Numbered from the stretch's first letter, positions 1 through 6,276 are shown. The stretch is 6,276 nucleotides of DNA from Leptolyngbya sp. SIO4C5 (GCA_010671965.1 JAAHIC010000284.1:1-6276), one strand, 5' to 3'. Made by a program: numbers and translations. Notes: generated by a model from the sequence alone, not told the origin.

Positions 1-52
1 TATTGAATACAGGCTCTCAAGATTCCCAGTGCTTGAGAGCCTGTATTCAATA
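1..52. repeat. Perfect 21-bp inverted repeat with 10-nt loop
   Basis: Positions 1-21 and 32-52 are exact reverse complements, separated by a 10-nt loop (ATTCCCAGTG, 22-31). As RNA this would be a very stable hairpin on either strand. No T-run follows the right arm on the + strand (ATGTCCCT comes next), so it is not a textbook rho-independent terminator for a rightward upstream gene. It could still be a factor-assisted terminator, a terminator for a leftward gene, or part of a small dispersed palindromic repeat. The left arm starts at base 1, so the palindrome may continue outside the window. The repeat is seen directly; its role is unknown. Confidence 0.9.
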
Positions 53-68
53 ATGTCCCTGAGCCAGG

Positions 69-88
69 AATAAACCCGGCGGTTTATT
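69..88. other. Short hairpin (8-bp stem, 4-nt loop)
   Basis: AATAAACC (69-76) pairs perfectly with GGTTTATT (81-88) around a CGGC tetraloop. It lies between the large inverted repeat and the candidate promoter. No T-tract follows directly, although the downstream bases are AT-rich. It may form part of a termination region for an upstream gene or a protein-binding dyad; the sequence does not decide. Confidence 0.45.
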
Positions 89-120
89 TGAGCAAAATTA
101 CTGAGGCAGTTGTTCACTGC

Positions 121-148
121 TTTACCTTATTTGTCATAACTCTATACT
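121..148 (+). promoter_or_regulatory. Candidate sigma70-type promoter for the rfbFGH genes
   Basis: A -35-like TTTACC (121-126, four of six consensus positions) and a -10-like TATACT (143-148, five of six) are separated by 16 bp. A start about seven bases downstream of the -10 box would leave a leader of roughly 60 nt before the rfbF ATG. This is the best promoter match in the 214-bp leader and precedes the first gene of the set, which fits an operon promoter. It is based only on consensus matching. Confidence 0.4.
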
Positions 149-214
149 GTGCTCTTGCCAATAAATTTCTGCTAAAGGCGCAACGTTCAGCCTGTTGTTA
201 TTGGTTTTAATATC

Positions 215-1024
215 ATGTCTAGCACACCCGATATTTCTCAAATTCCTGTTGCCATCCTCTGTGGCGGTAAGGGAACCCGCCTCAAAGAAGAAACTGAATT
301 TCGGCCCAAGCCTATGGTTATGGTGGGCGATCGCCCCATGATCTGGCACATCATGAAGACCTACGCTCACTACGGGTTTCAGAACTTTATGCTCTGCCTG
401 GGCTACAAAGGGCAGATGATTCGCGAATACTTCTTTAACTACGACTGGAACCATAACGACGTTCTGTTAGAGCTAGGCGATAAGAAAGTGACCAAGCTCA
501 ACAACGGCCACGAAGAAAACTGGAAAGTTTGGATGGTCGACACCGGGCAAGAGACGATGACGGGCGGCCGGCTGAAGCGACTGGGGGCCTACATCGACAA
601 AATGGACAGCGATATTGTGCTGGGTACCTATGGCGATGGGGTTTGTGACGTTGACATCGCTAAGCTGCTGGACTATCACTACAGCCACGGCAAGCTAGCG
701 ACGATGACGACGGTACGACCGGCTTCCCGCTTTGGCGAGCTGGTGATTGAAGACAACTTAGTCACCTATTTTCAAGAGAAGCCACAGACCAGTACGGGCT
801 GGATCAATGGCGGCTACTTCGTACTGCATCGCAAAGTATTGGATTTAATCCAGGGCGATGACACCGTGTTTGAGGCCGAGCCGCTGAAAACCCTCGCCGC
901 ACTGGGTGAGCTGGCTGTCTACAAGCATGACGGCTTCTGGCAGTGCATGGACACCTACCGTGAATTAGAGCTGCTCAACAAGTTGCACCATAGCGGCAAG
1001 GCTCCCTGGCAGATATGGAAATGA
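215..1024 (+). CDS. rfbF: Glucose-1-phosphate cytidylyltransferase
   Basis: This cytosolic nucleotidyltransferase makes CDP-glucose and pyrophosphate from CTP and glucose-1-phosphate, the entry step to CDP-6-deoxy and CDP-3,6-dideoxy sugars. The 269-residue protein is close to the family's usual length of about 257. Motifs seen in order are the GT-A nucleotide-binding loop GGKGTRLKEE (17-26), RPKP (30-33), TGGRLKR (116-122), the metal-binding GDG with Asp141 (140-142), FQEKP (186-190), GWINGGYFV (195-203), WQCMDTYRE (243-251) and the typical C-terminal APWQIW. The glucose-1-phosphate thymidylyltransferase RmlA is a more distant relative; the WINGGYFV and CMDTYRE blocks and the following rfbG and rfbH favour the cytidylyl enzyme. 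The ATG is preceded by no clear Shine-Dalgarno sequence, which is common in cyanobacteria; the native start could therefore be a few residues off. The gene overlaps rfbG by 4 to 10 nt. A HIP1 octamer lies at 327-334. Confidence 0.95.
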   Translation: MSSTPDISQIPVAILCGGKGTRLKEETEFRPKPMVMVGDRPMIWHIMKTYAHYGFQNFMLCLGYKGQMIREYFFNYDWNHNDVLLELGDKKVTKLNNGHEENWKVWMVDTGQETMTGGRLKRLGAYIDKMDSDIVLGTYGDGVCDVDIAKLLDYHYSHGKLATMTTVRPASRFGELVIEDNLVTYFQEKPQTSTGWINGGYFVLHRKVLDLIQGDDTVFEAEPLKTLAALGELAVYKHDGFWQCMDTYRELELLNKLHHSGKAPWQIWK

Positions 1025-2145
1025 AGACTTTTTGGCAAGGCAAACGGGTTTTAGTCACCGGCCACACGGGCTTTAAGGGATCTTGGCTAACACTGTGGCT
1101 TTTACACTTGGGGGCAAAAGTCATTGGTCTTAGCCTAGAGCCTGAAACCACTCCGGCTCTTTTTACCCAGCTTGGTCTCGCCAGCGAGATTAACCACCAT
1201 ATTGGGGATATTCGCCAGCCGCAGCGAGTGCAGGCGCTAGTTGAAGAGACGCAGCCGGATATCGTGCTGCACCTGGCAGCCCAGCCCCTCGTCAGACGCT
1301 CCTACGTCCAGCCGATGGCGACTTGGAACACCAACGTCATGGGCACAATTCATCTGCTAGAGGCACTGAAGTACTGTACTCAGCCCTGCGCGGCGGTATT
1401 TATCACCACTGATAAGTGCTATGAAAATCGTGAGTGGCTTTATGGCTATCGAGAGCATGATCCCCTCGGCGGTCACGATCCTTACAGCTCTAGCAAAGCG
1501 GCTGCCGAGCTGGCGATCGCCTCTTGGCGTAATTCCTTCTTTGAAAAGCCCCACGGCTGCGTGGCCATTGCCAGTGCCCGCGCTGGCAACGTGATTGGTG
1601 GCGGTGACTGGGCCGAAGATCGAATTGTGCCTGATGCCATGCGATCGCTGTCTCGGCAGCAGCCTATTCCCGTGCGGAACCCTCGCGCTACCCGTCCTTG
1701 GCAGCATGTGTTAGAACCCTTAGGCGGCTATTTGCTGCTCGGCCAGCGGCTTTATGAAACGCTGGTCGCTCCTGGGGAAGCGGCTCAGGTTTTACGCGGG
1801 GCCTTTAATTTTGGTCCTGCCCTATCTTCCAATCGTCCTGTCAAGGATTTAGTAGAGCAAATTTTGCTCCACTGGCCGGGCGAGTGGACAGATCAGTCCG
1901 ATCCCCATGCCGTACACGAGGCCAAGTTGCTCAACCTCGTGACGGACAAAGCCTACCACGCCCTTGGCTGGCAGCCAGCTTGGAACTTTGAGCGCACGCT
2001 CAAGGAAACGGTGAACTGGTATCACCAAGCCGATCAGCTATCAGTCTCAGACACTGAGGCTTTTCGGCAACTCACCCTAGAACAAATTCAGCAATACGAA
2101 GCTGATATCAAAGCAAGCAAATCAGCGATCGCCGCTGGTGCCTAA
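1015..2145 (+). CDS. rfbG: CDP-glucose 4,6-dehydratase
   Basis: This extended SDR enzyme uses tightly bound NAD+ to convert CDP-glucose to CDP-4-keto-6-deoxy-D-glucose. The Rossmann signature appears as TGHTGFKGSW (15-24). The active site shows ITTDKCYEN (131-139), with the Thr-Asp-Lys triad (133-135) that this subfamily has in place of Thr-Asp-Glu, and the YxxxK pair Tyr158/Lys162 in DPYSSSKAAAE. ARAGNVIGGGDW and RPWQHVLEPLGGYL further downstream are diagnostic for CDP-glucose dehydratases. The length of 376 residues is only slightly above the family's usual 360. Two in-frame ATGs occur, at 1015 and 1021. The second forms an ATGA overlap with the rfbF stop and gives MKTFWQGKRV, which matches the usual N-terminus well; either start implies translational coupling to rfbF. 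HIP1 sites lie at 1513, 1641 and 2125. Confidence 0.96.
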   Translation: MEMKTFWQGKRVLVTGHTGFKGSWLTLWLLHLGAKVIGLSLEPETTPALFTQLGLASEINHHIGDIRQPQRVQALVEETQPDIVLHLAAQPLVRRSYVQPMATWNTNVMGTIHLLEALKYCTQPCAAVFITTDKCYENREWLYGYREHDPLGGHDPYSSSKAAAELAIASWRNSFFEKPHGCVAIASARAGNVIGGGDWAEDRIVPDAMRSLSRQQPIPVRNPRATRPWQHVLEPLGGYLLLGQRLYETLVAPGEAAQVLRGAFNFGPALSSNRPVKDLVEQILLHWPGEWTDQSDPHAVHEAKLLNLVTDKAYHALGWQPAWNFERTLKETVNWYHQADQLSVSDTEAFRQLTLEQIQQYEADIKASKSAIAAGA

Positions 2146-2168
2146 TTTACTGTAGATAGAAAGCTGTC

Positions 2169-3521
2169 ATGACCCAATCCATCTCCCGTCCGACTAACGT
2201 ACAACCCCCCAATCCTGAGCAGGAGCTTCGCGCCGAGGTGCTGACAGCGGTACAGCGCTACTACGACTACAAATTTCAGGCTAAAGCTTTTGCCCCTGGG
2301 CAAACCTATGTGCCAGTTTCGGGCAAGGTTTTTGACGAGCAGGAGCTGTTCAAGCTAGTAGATTCCTCCCTGGACTTTTGGCTGACGACCGGGCGATATG
2401 CGGCTGAGTTTGAGCGCCGCTTTGCCGAATGGATGGGCGTAAAACACTGTCTGCTGGTCAACTCTGGTTCATCAGCCAACCTGGTGGCCCTATCCGCCTT
2501 GACCTCACCCAAACTGGGCGATAAGCAGCTCAAGCCAGGAGACGAGGTGATTACGGTAGCTGCTGGATTTCCCACAACCGTGAATCCCATTTTTCAAAAT
2601 CAGCTAGTGCCGGTCTTTTTAGACGTGCAGTTGGGCACTTATGACATCGATGTTAGCCAGCTAGAAGCAGCCCTTTCGCCCAAGACCCGCGCCATTATGG
2701 TGGCCCATACTTTAGGTAACCCCTTCAATCTCAAAGCGGTGATGGAGTTTGCCCAGAAGCACGATCTCTGGGTGATTGAGGACAACTGCGACGCGGTAGG
2801 CAGCCTTTATGACGGCAAGCGAACGGGTACATTTGGGCATCTCTCCACCGTCAGCTTTTACCCGGCCCATCATATGACCATGGGTGAAGGCGGTGCCGTG
2901 CTTACCAGCGATGCTCGCCTCCGCAAAATTGTCGAATCTTTCCGGGACTGGGGCCGCGACTGCTGGTGTCCGCCAGGCGTAGACAATACCTGCAACAAGC
3001 GCTTTGGTTGGCAGCTGGGCACATTGCCCTTTGGCTATGACCACAAGTACACCTACTCCCACGTCGGCTACAACCTAAAAATGACCGACATGCAGGCGGC
3101 AGTCGGGTGTGCTCAGCTTGATAAGTTACCTGGCTTTATTGACCAGCGGCGACAAAACTTTGAGTTTCTTTCAGCCCAGCTACAAGATCTGCAGGACGTG
3201 CTGGTGCTGCCTCAGGCGACTGAAAATTCTGAACCGAGCTGGTTCGGCTATCTGTTGGTCGTACGAGAAGAGGCACCCTTTAGCCGCAATGAGCTAGTCC
3301 AGCACCTAGAAGCCAATCGCATTGGTACCCGGCTGCTGTTTGGCGGCAACCTGGTGCGTCAGCCGCTTTATCAGGGACTCAACTACCGAGTTGTCGGCGA
3401 ACTCACCAACAGCGATCGCGTCATGCAGGGCGCTTTCTGGATTGGCCTTTACCCAGGGCTAACCGAAGAAATGCTGCGTTACACAACCGCCACCATTCGA
3501 GACTTCTGCCGCAGTCGCTAG
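2169..3521 (+). CDS. rfbH: CDP-4-keto-6-deoxy-D-glucose 3-dehydrase (E1), PLP and [2Fe-2S] enzyme
   Basis: This enzyme removes the C3 hydroxyl of CDP-4-keto-6-deoxyglucose through a PMP-bound intermediate that is then reduced by electrons passed through an iron-sulfur cluster; it is the committing step to 3,6-dideoxyhexoses. The 450-residue protein has the aminotransferase fold-I core: NSGSSANL for phosphate binding near 98-105, [11 protein letters not shown] around residues 202-212, and [14 protein letters not shown]. In the last, His234 replaces the PLP-binding lysine of ordinary aminotransferases, the hallmark of E1. Cys207, Cys265, Cys267 and Cys275 follow C-x57-C-x1-C-x7-C, the cluster spacing known from the Yersinia enzyme, so both defining features are intact. 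The gene starts 23 bp after rfbG, with no strong Shine-Dalgarno match. The partner reductase E3 is not seen in the window. A HIP1 site lies at 3412-3419. Confidence 0.97.
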   Translation: MTQSISRPTNVQPPNPEQELRAEVLTAVQRYYDYKFQAKAFAPGQTYVPVSGKVFDEQELFKLVDSSLDFWLTTGRYAAEFERRFAEWMGVKHCLLVNSGSSANLVALSALTSPKLGDKQLKPGDEVITVAAGFPTTVNPIFQNQLVPVFLDVQLGTYDIDVSQLEAALSPKTRAIMVAHTLGNPFNLKAVMEFAQKHDLWVIEDNCDAVGSLYDGKRTGTFGHLSTVSFYPAHHMTMGEGGAVLTSDARLRKIVESFRDWGRDCWCPPGVDNTCNKRFGWQLGTLPFGYDHKYTYSHVGYNLKMTDMQAAVGCAQLDKLPGFIDQRRQNFEFLSAQLQDLQDVLVLPQATENSEPSWFGYLLVVREEAPFSRNELVQHLEANRIGTRLLFGGNLVRQPLYQGLNYRVVGELTNSDRVMQGAFWIGLYPGLTEEMLRYTTATIRDFCRSR

Positions 3522-3648
3522 CGATCTCAGAGAGGTGAGGGGCTCGGTCTCTGATTCTAGATTTTGAGTAAACTCTGGACTTTTGGCTGATTCTCCTCAC
3601 CGCATCTTTCTTCCTGCTTTTTTCAGCTCAGGCTCAATCTAAATTACC
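3522..3648 (+). other. Intergenic spacer with possible secondary structure
   Basis: This 127-bp gap is the largest between genes here and separates rfbFGH from the epimerase. TCAGAGA (3527-3533) can pair with TCTCTGA (3548-3554). Alternatively GGTGAGG (3534-3540) can pair with CCTCACC (3595-3601), extended by two pairs, one of them G-U, across a loop of about 50 nt. A pyrimidine-rich stretch (3591-3623) ends in six T's. No hairpin abuts the T-run and no convincing promoter is visible, so partial termination or mRNA processing here is only a possibility. Confidence 0.35.
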
Positions 3649-4218
3649 GTGGATATCAAACCCACCCCAATTCCAGGCTGCTATCAGATACATCCGCGCA
3701 TTTTTACCGACCAGCGCGGCAGCTTTGTGAAAACGTTCCATCAGGAAATTTTTCAGCAGCACGGGCTGCACACCCACTTTGCTGAAGAGTATTATTCTCA
3801 TTCCCGCCAAAATGTCCTGCGAGGTTTGCACTTTCAGCTCCCTCCCCAAGATCACGTCAAGCTGGTTTACTGTACGGCAGGCGAGGTGCTAGATGCGGTG
3901 GTCGATTTGCGGCTGGGTTCACCGACCTACGGCCAGTTTGCCACGTTTACGCTCAGCGCCGAAAACGCGATCGCTCTCTACATTCCCCCAGGTCTAGCGC
4001 ATGGCTTTTATGCCATCAGTGAGCAGGCCACCATGCTCTACCGGGTCTCAACTGTGTATTCGCCGGAACATGATGCTGGCATTCGCTGGGATTCGGCAGG
4101 CATTCCCTGGCCCAGCGCTGAACCCATTCTCTCAGGCCGAGATCAAGCTTTTCCGACCTTGTCCGAGTTCGAAAGCCCCTTTACTTATGCGGCTCCTCTA
4201 GCAGCCGCAAACGTTTAG
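3649..4218 (+). CDS. rfbC: RmlC-type cupin sugar epimerase (dTDP-4-dehydrorhamnose 3,5-epimerase family)
   Basis: The family epimerises nucleotide-4-keto-6-deoxy sugars at C3 and/or C5 without a cofactor. The 189-residue length is typical. Expected landmarks are present: PTPIPGCYQIHPRIFTDQRG at the N-terminus, VLRGLHFQ with catalytic His61, Lys71 in HVKLVYC, Asp82 in the VLDAVVDLR block, SPTYGQF, IPPGLAHGFY (112-121), catalytic Tyr137 in VYSPEHDAGIRW, and Asp165 in LSGRDQ, so the active site looks complete. GTG is the best start: the frame has a stop at 3640-3642 and only an ATT lies between. Lying after rfbFGH rather than with rmlA, rmlB and rmlD, it probably acts on a CDP-linked sugar, as the AscE 5-epimerase does in the Yersinia ascarylose pathway, and not on dTDP-sugars. 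Family is secure; substrate is inferred. The symbol names the family only. A HIP1 site lies at 3967-3974. Confidence 0.9.
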   Translation: MDIKPTPIPGCYQIHPRIFTDQRGSFVKTFHQEIFQQHGLHTHFAEEYYSHSRQNVLRGLHFQLPPQDHVKLVYCTAGEVLDAVVDLRLGSPTYGQFATFTLSAENAIALYIPPGLAHGFYAISEQATMLYRVSTVYSPEHDAGIRWDSAGIPWPSAEPILSGRDQAFPTLSEFESPFTYAAPLAAANV

Positions 4219-4230
4219 CCCCTACCCCTC

Positions 4231-5145
4231 ATGCCTAAAACAGTTCTCATCTCTGGAGCCAACGGTTATTTTGGCGGCATCGCCTGCCGATATTTTCAGG
4301 CTCAAGGCTGGCAGGTACTCAAAGCCTCACGTCAGACTGGCGCTGATCTGGTCATTGATTTAGATCAGCCAGCGAGGTTAGAGCAGCAGCAGCTCTCTGC
4401 ACCCGCAGATCTATTCATTCATGCCGCCGCTGCCCATGAGGTTACCTGTAGAGAGCAACCCTATCGCAGTATTAGCCAAAACGTAGCGGGAACTAGAGCC
4501 GCGCTGGAGTTTTGCCGTCGCAATCAGATTGCCAAATTTGTTTACTTATCAACCTTTCACGTCTTCGGCAATCCTCAAGGGGTAATTGACGAAACCAGTC
4601 AGCCCCAACCCGTGAATGATTATGGTTTAAGCCATCTTCAAGCAGAAGAGTATGTGCGGCTTTACGCTCAACAGCACGGCATTCAAGGATTAGTCGTGCG
4701 GCCTAGCAACTTTTTTGGCATTCCTGCCGATATCGATCGCTGCCATCGCTGGACGTTGACCCCTCTCGCCTTCTGCCGCGATGCCGTTGAGCAGAGGCAA
4801 ATCGTTCTCAAAACACCCGGCTATCAGCAGCGCAACTTTATTGCTGTTGAGGACTTGTGCGCGGCGATCGCTGCCGCTATTGACCATCGCGATCGCTTGC
4901 CGCTACTGCATGTAGCAGGGCCGGAAACCCTCAGCATTCGGGCGCTAGCTCAGCGAGTCCAGCGGGTGATGGCACAGTTGGGACAGCCGATTGAACTCCA
5001 CCTGCCAGCCGGACAGCCCCTACCGGCTCAATTTACCTATACCAGCCGCTATTTGGACAAAATCTATTCTCCCCAGCGGTCCATTGACCCGTTCCTTCAG
5101 GACTTTTGTCAGATTCTCAGCCAGCGGCTGGTATCTATTGTTTAA
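4231..5145 (+). CDS. NAD(P)-dependent extended-SDR sugar reductase/epimerase
   Basis: This 304-residue protein belongs to the NAD-dependent epimerase/dehydratase family. It has the N-terminal Rossmann motif GANGYFGG (9-16), a VYLSTFHVFG strand with Thr108 at the usual catalytic Ser/Thr place, Tyr131 in YGLSHLQAEEY, VVRPSNFFGIP, and the RNFIAVEDLCAAI block. It starts 12 bp after the epimerase gene, so the two are probably co-translated. From context the likely job is stereospecific reduction of the C4 keto group of the CDP-dideoxy sugar, comparable to AscF, RfbJ or other CDP-3,6-dideoxyhexose synthases. The residue four after Tyr131 is His135, where Lys is expected in YxxxK. This could mark a subfamily or weaken classical SDR chemistry. 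An epimerase or dehydratase role cannot be excluded. Two HIP1 octamers (4864, 4889) lie 25 bp apart in the gene. Confidence 0.85.
   Translation: MPKTVLISGANGYFGGIACRYFQAQGWQVLKASRQTGADLVIDLDQPARLEQQQLSAPADLFIHAAAAHEVTCREQPYRSISQNVAGTRAALEFCRRNQIAKFVYLSTFHVFGNPQGVIDETSQPQPVNDYGLSHLQAEEYVRLYAQQHGIQGLVVRPSNFFGIPADIDRCHRWTLTPLAFCRDAVEQRQIVLKTPGYQQRNFIAVEDLCAAIAAAIDHRDRLPLLHVAGPETLSIRALAQRVQRVMAQLGQPIELHLPAGQPLPAQFTYTSRYLDKIYSPQRSIDPFLQDFCQILSQRLVSIV
4864..4896. repeat. Closely spaced pair of HIP1 octamers (GCGATCGC)
   Basis: Two exact copies of the cyanobacterial HIP1 palindrome (4864-4871 and 4889-4896) lie inside the SDR gene. Six others in the window start at 327, 1513, 1641, 2125, 3412 and 3967, and a near-match (ATCGATCGC) is at 4732-4740. 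HIP1 is a lineage marker without coding meaning; here it supports a cyanobacterial origin. Confidence 0.9.
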
Positions 5146-5191
5146 CCCAATGCTTCAGTCAACCCAAGTTTGAGAGGTTCGAGCAACACAC

Positions 5192-6276
5192 ATGGGATCA
5201 GCTACTTTACCTATCCACCGCGCTGTTGATAGGGCCAGCAACTTAATCAAGCCCCTAATTCGACCTTGGTACAGTCAGCTTGTTTTAAATCCCTCTGTAA
5301 AGCTGCTGCTTGAAACTATCACCGTTGACCAAGCCTACGGCCCAAATCATCCTAAACACTATTTGCCGCAGGAAACAGTGGCGACGCCCGAAGTCAAGAT
5401 AATGCCGCCGTTTGATGACCCCTTTACCTACCTAGCAGGAGAAACTTACACGGCTCAGAACATTTATTCCACTGTGGTAGAAAATGTTCTATTTGAACCC
5501 GGTAACGGCGTGGTGTTGACGCCATCGCGCCAGATCCTAGCAGAGTCAATTTATCCCCACATAGATTTGATTACGATGGCAGGGGCATTCTTGAACAAAA
5601 ACTTTGTTCGTCGCAAGTTTAGCGAAGCCCCCGTTGAGACTATTCCCGGCTATTCCAGCATCTATCAGGGATTGCCGAACGGCTACTATCACAAAATTAT
5701 TGACTTAGTGCCTCGCTGCTTTTTACTCAACGACCCGGCCTATGCTCAAATTGACGAGATTAAGCTGCTCTACGCCGAACCCTTGGCAGAAGTAGAAACC
5801 TTGATGGTGCCTCAACTCATACCGGCTAATGTCAAGCAGGTCAAGCTAGAACCAGGACGACTTTATCGGTTAGAAAAACTGATTTTACCCACTTTTTTAA
5901 CTCAGTTTGGCTGTGGCTATTTACCCGCTGCCTATATTCAAAAAATACGCGAAACCTTCTTACCTCACCGCCCGTCTAAAAGATGCCATCGCATTTATAT
6001 CTCCCGCGCTAAATCTGCTAGCAGCCAGAAAAAACGCCACATCCTCAACGAACCGGAACTGTTTGCGGCTCTAGAAAAGTTTGGATTTAAGCGTTATTGC
6101 CTAGAAGATTATTCACTCACAGAAAAAATTGAGCTGTTTTATGATGCTGAAACAGTGGTAGGCGCGTATGGCGGTGGCCTAACTCATATTCTATTCTCTG
6201 AGAAAGTGAATGTACTAGAGCTGCAAATTATGGCCAAAATGCAGACCTACTACTATTACCTAAACAAAGCGCTAGA
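5192..6276 (+). CDS. GT61 (DUF563) family glycosyltransferase, 3' end outside the window
   Basis: The frame is open from 5174, just after a TGA at 5171-5173, to the window edge, giving 361 codons from the ATG at 5192; the C-terminus is missing. GAGAGG (5172-5177) is a rather distant Shine-Dalgarno candidate, 14 nt away. GT61 landmarks are visible: NGYYHKIIDLVPRCFLL (163-179; families usually show YYHWLID), RIYISR (267-272), LNEPELFAALEKFGF with Asn286-Glu287, the LEDYSLTEKIELFYDAETVVGAYGGGLTHILFS block in pieces around 307-336, and NVLEL. The family transfers sugars in cell-surface glycans and commonly occurs in cyanobacterial polysaccharide loci. I see no signal peptide or membrane segment, so it is probably cytosolic or peripheral. 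Tyr326 stands where the family usually has His of HGAGL. The gene contains no HIP1 site and appears more AT-rich than the rfb genes. Donor and acceptor are unknown; the CDP-dideoxyhexose is a candidate donor only by position. Confidence 0.85.
   Translation, partial: MGSATLPIHRAVDRASNLIKPLIRPWYSQLVLNPSVKLLLETITVDQAYGPNHPKHYLPQETVATPEVKIMPPFDDPFTYLAGETYTAQNIYSTVVENVLFEPGNGVVLTPSRQILAESIYPHIDLITMAGAFLNKNFVRRKFSEAPVETIPGYSSIYQGLPNGYYHKIIDLVPRCFLLNDPAYAQIDEIKLLYAEPLAEVETLMVPQLIPANVKQVKLEPGRLYRLEKLILPTFLTQFGCGYLPAAYIQKIRETFLPHRPSKRCHRIYISRAKSASSQKKRHILNEPELFAALEKFGFKRYCLEDYSLTEKIELFYDAETVVGAYGGGLTHILFSEKVNVLELQIMAKMQTYYYYLNKAL

Noticed and set aside
53..73. Six-codon ORF starting at an ATG just after the large inverted repeat
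   Set aside because: It encodes only six residues, has no Shine-Dalgarno sequence and lies upstream of the candidate promoter, so there is no reason to call it a leader peptide.
106..120. GCAGT/ACTGC five-base stem upstream of the promoter
   Set aside because: It is too short to be meaningful, being common by chance in a 200-bp stretch.
1357..1707. Open frame on the - strand inside rfbG, with similar ones opposite rfbF, rfbH, the epimerase and the SDR
   Set aside because: They lie wholly opposite genes with clear family motifs, and their translations show no recognisable domain; they are by-products of coding composition.
3556..3561. TCTAGA palindrome in the spacer as an operator
   Set aside because: A six-base palindrome is expected by chance and no second copy or surrounding dyad supports a binding site.
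3618..3623. Run of six T's considered as a rho-independent terminator after rfbH
   Set aside because: No stem-loop abuts the T-run; the only strong pairing ends about 17 bases earlier and has a loop of about 50 nt.
3649..4218. Reading the epimerase as part of dTDP-L-rhamnose synthesis
   Set aside because: No rmlA, rmlB or rmlD is visible, the upstream genes are CDP-sugar enzymes, and the downstream SDR lacks clear RmlD features. The family is right but the dTDP substrate is unsupported.

Overview
This window looks like a cyanobacterial surface-polysaccharide (O-antigen or exopolysaccharide) gene cluster. The cyanobacterial call rests on eight exact copies of the HIP1 octamer GCGATCGC in 6.3 kb, where chance would give roughly one per 65 kb, together with moderately high GC and weak or absent Shine-Dalgarno sequences. 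I cannot name a genus.

Layout, all genes on the + strand. Positions 1-214 are non-coding: a perfect 21-bp inverted repeat at the extreme left edge (1-52), a smaller hairpin (69-88) and a plausible sigma70-type promoter (121-148). Then come rfbF (215-1024, glucose-1-phosphate cytidylyltransferase), rfbG (1015-2145, CDP-glucose 4,6-dehydratase, overlapping rfbF) and rfbH (2169-3521, the PLP and [2Fe-2S] CDP-4-keto-6-deoxyglucose 3-dehydrase, E1). A 127-bp spacer with possible secondary structure follows. After it lie an RmlC-type cupin sugar epimerase (3649-4218, GTG start), an extended-SDR reductase/epimerase (4231-5145) and a GT61/DUF563 glycosyltransferase (5192 to the window end, truncated by the edge).

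How they work together: RfbF makes CDP-glucose from glucose-1-phosphate and CTP, RfbG converts it to CDP-4-keto-6-deoxyglucose, and RfbH removes the C3 hydroxyl. The RmlC-like protein would then epimerise the 4-keto sugar, most plausibly at C5, and the SDR would reduce C4. This gives a CDP-3,6-dideoxyhexose, possibly an L-sugar like CDP-ascarylose. The GT61 enzyme could transfer this or another sugar of the same glycan. The first three steps are strongly supported by motifs; the final sugar is inference.

Points to note: no E3 reductase (ascD/rfbI type) for RfbH is seen in the window. The SDR has His where the catalytic YxxxK lysine is expected. The GT61 protein has YGGGL where HGAGL is usual, and its gene looks more AT-rich than the genes before it. 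I see no mobile-element gene, CRISPR array, tRNA or rRNA.
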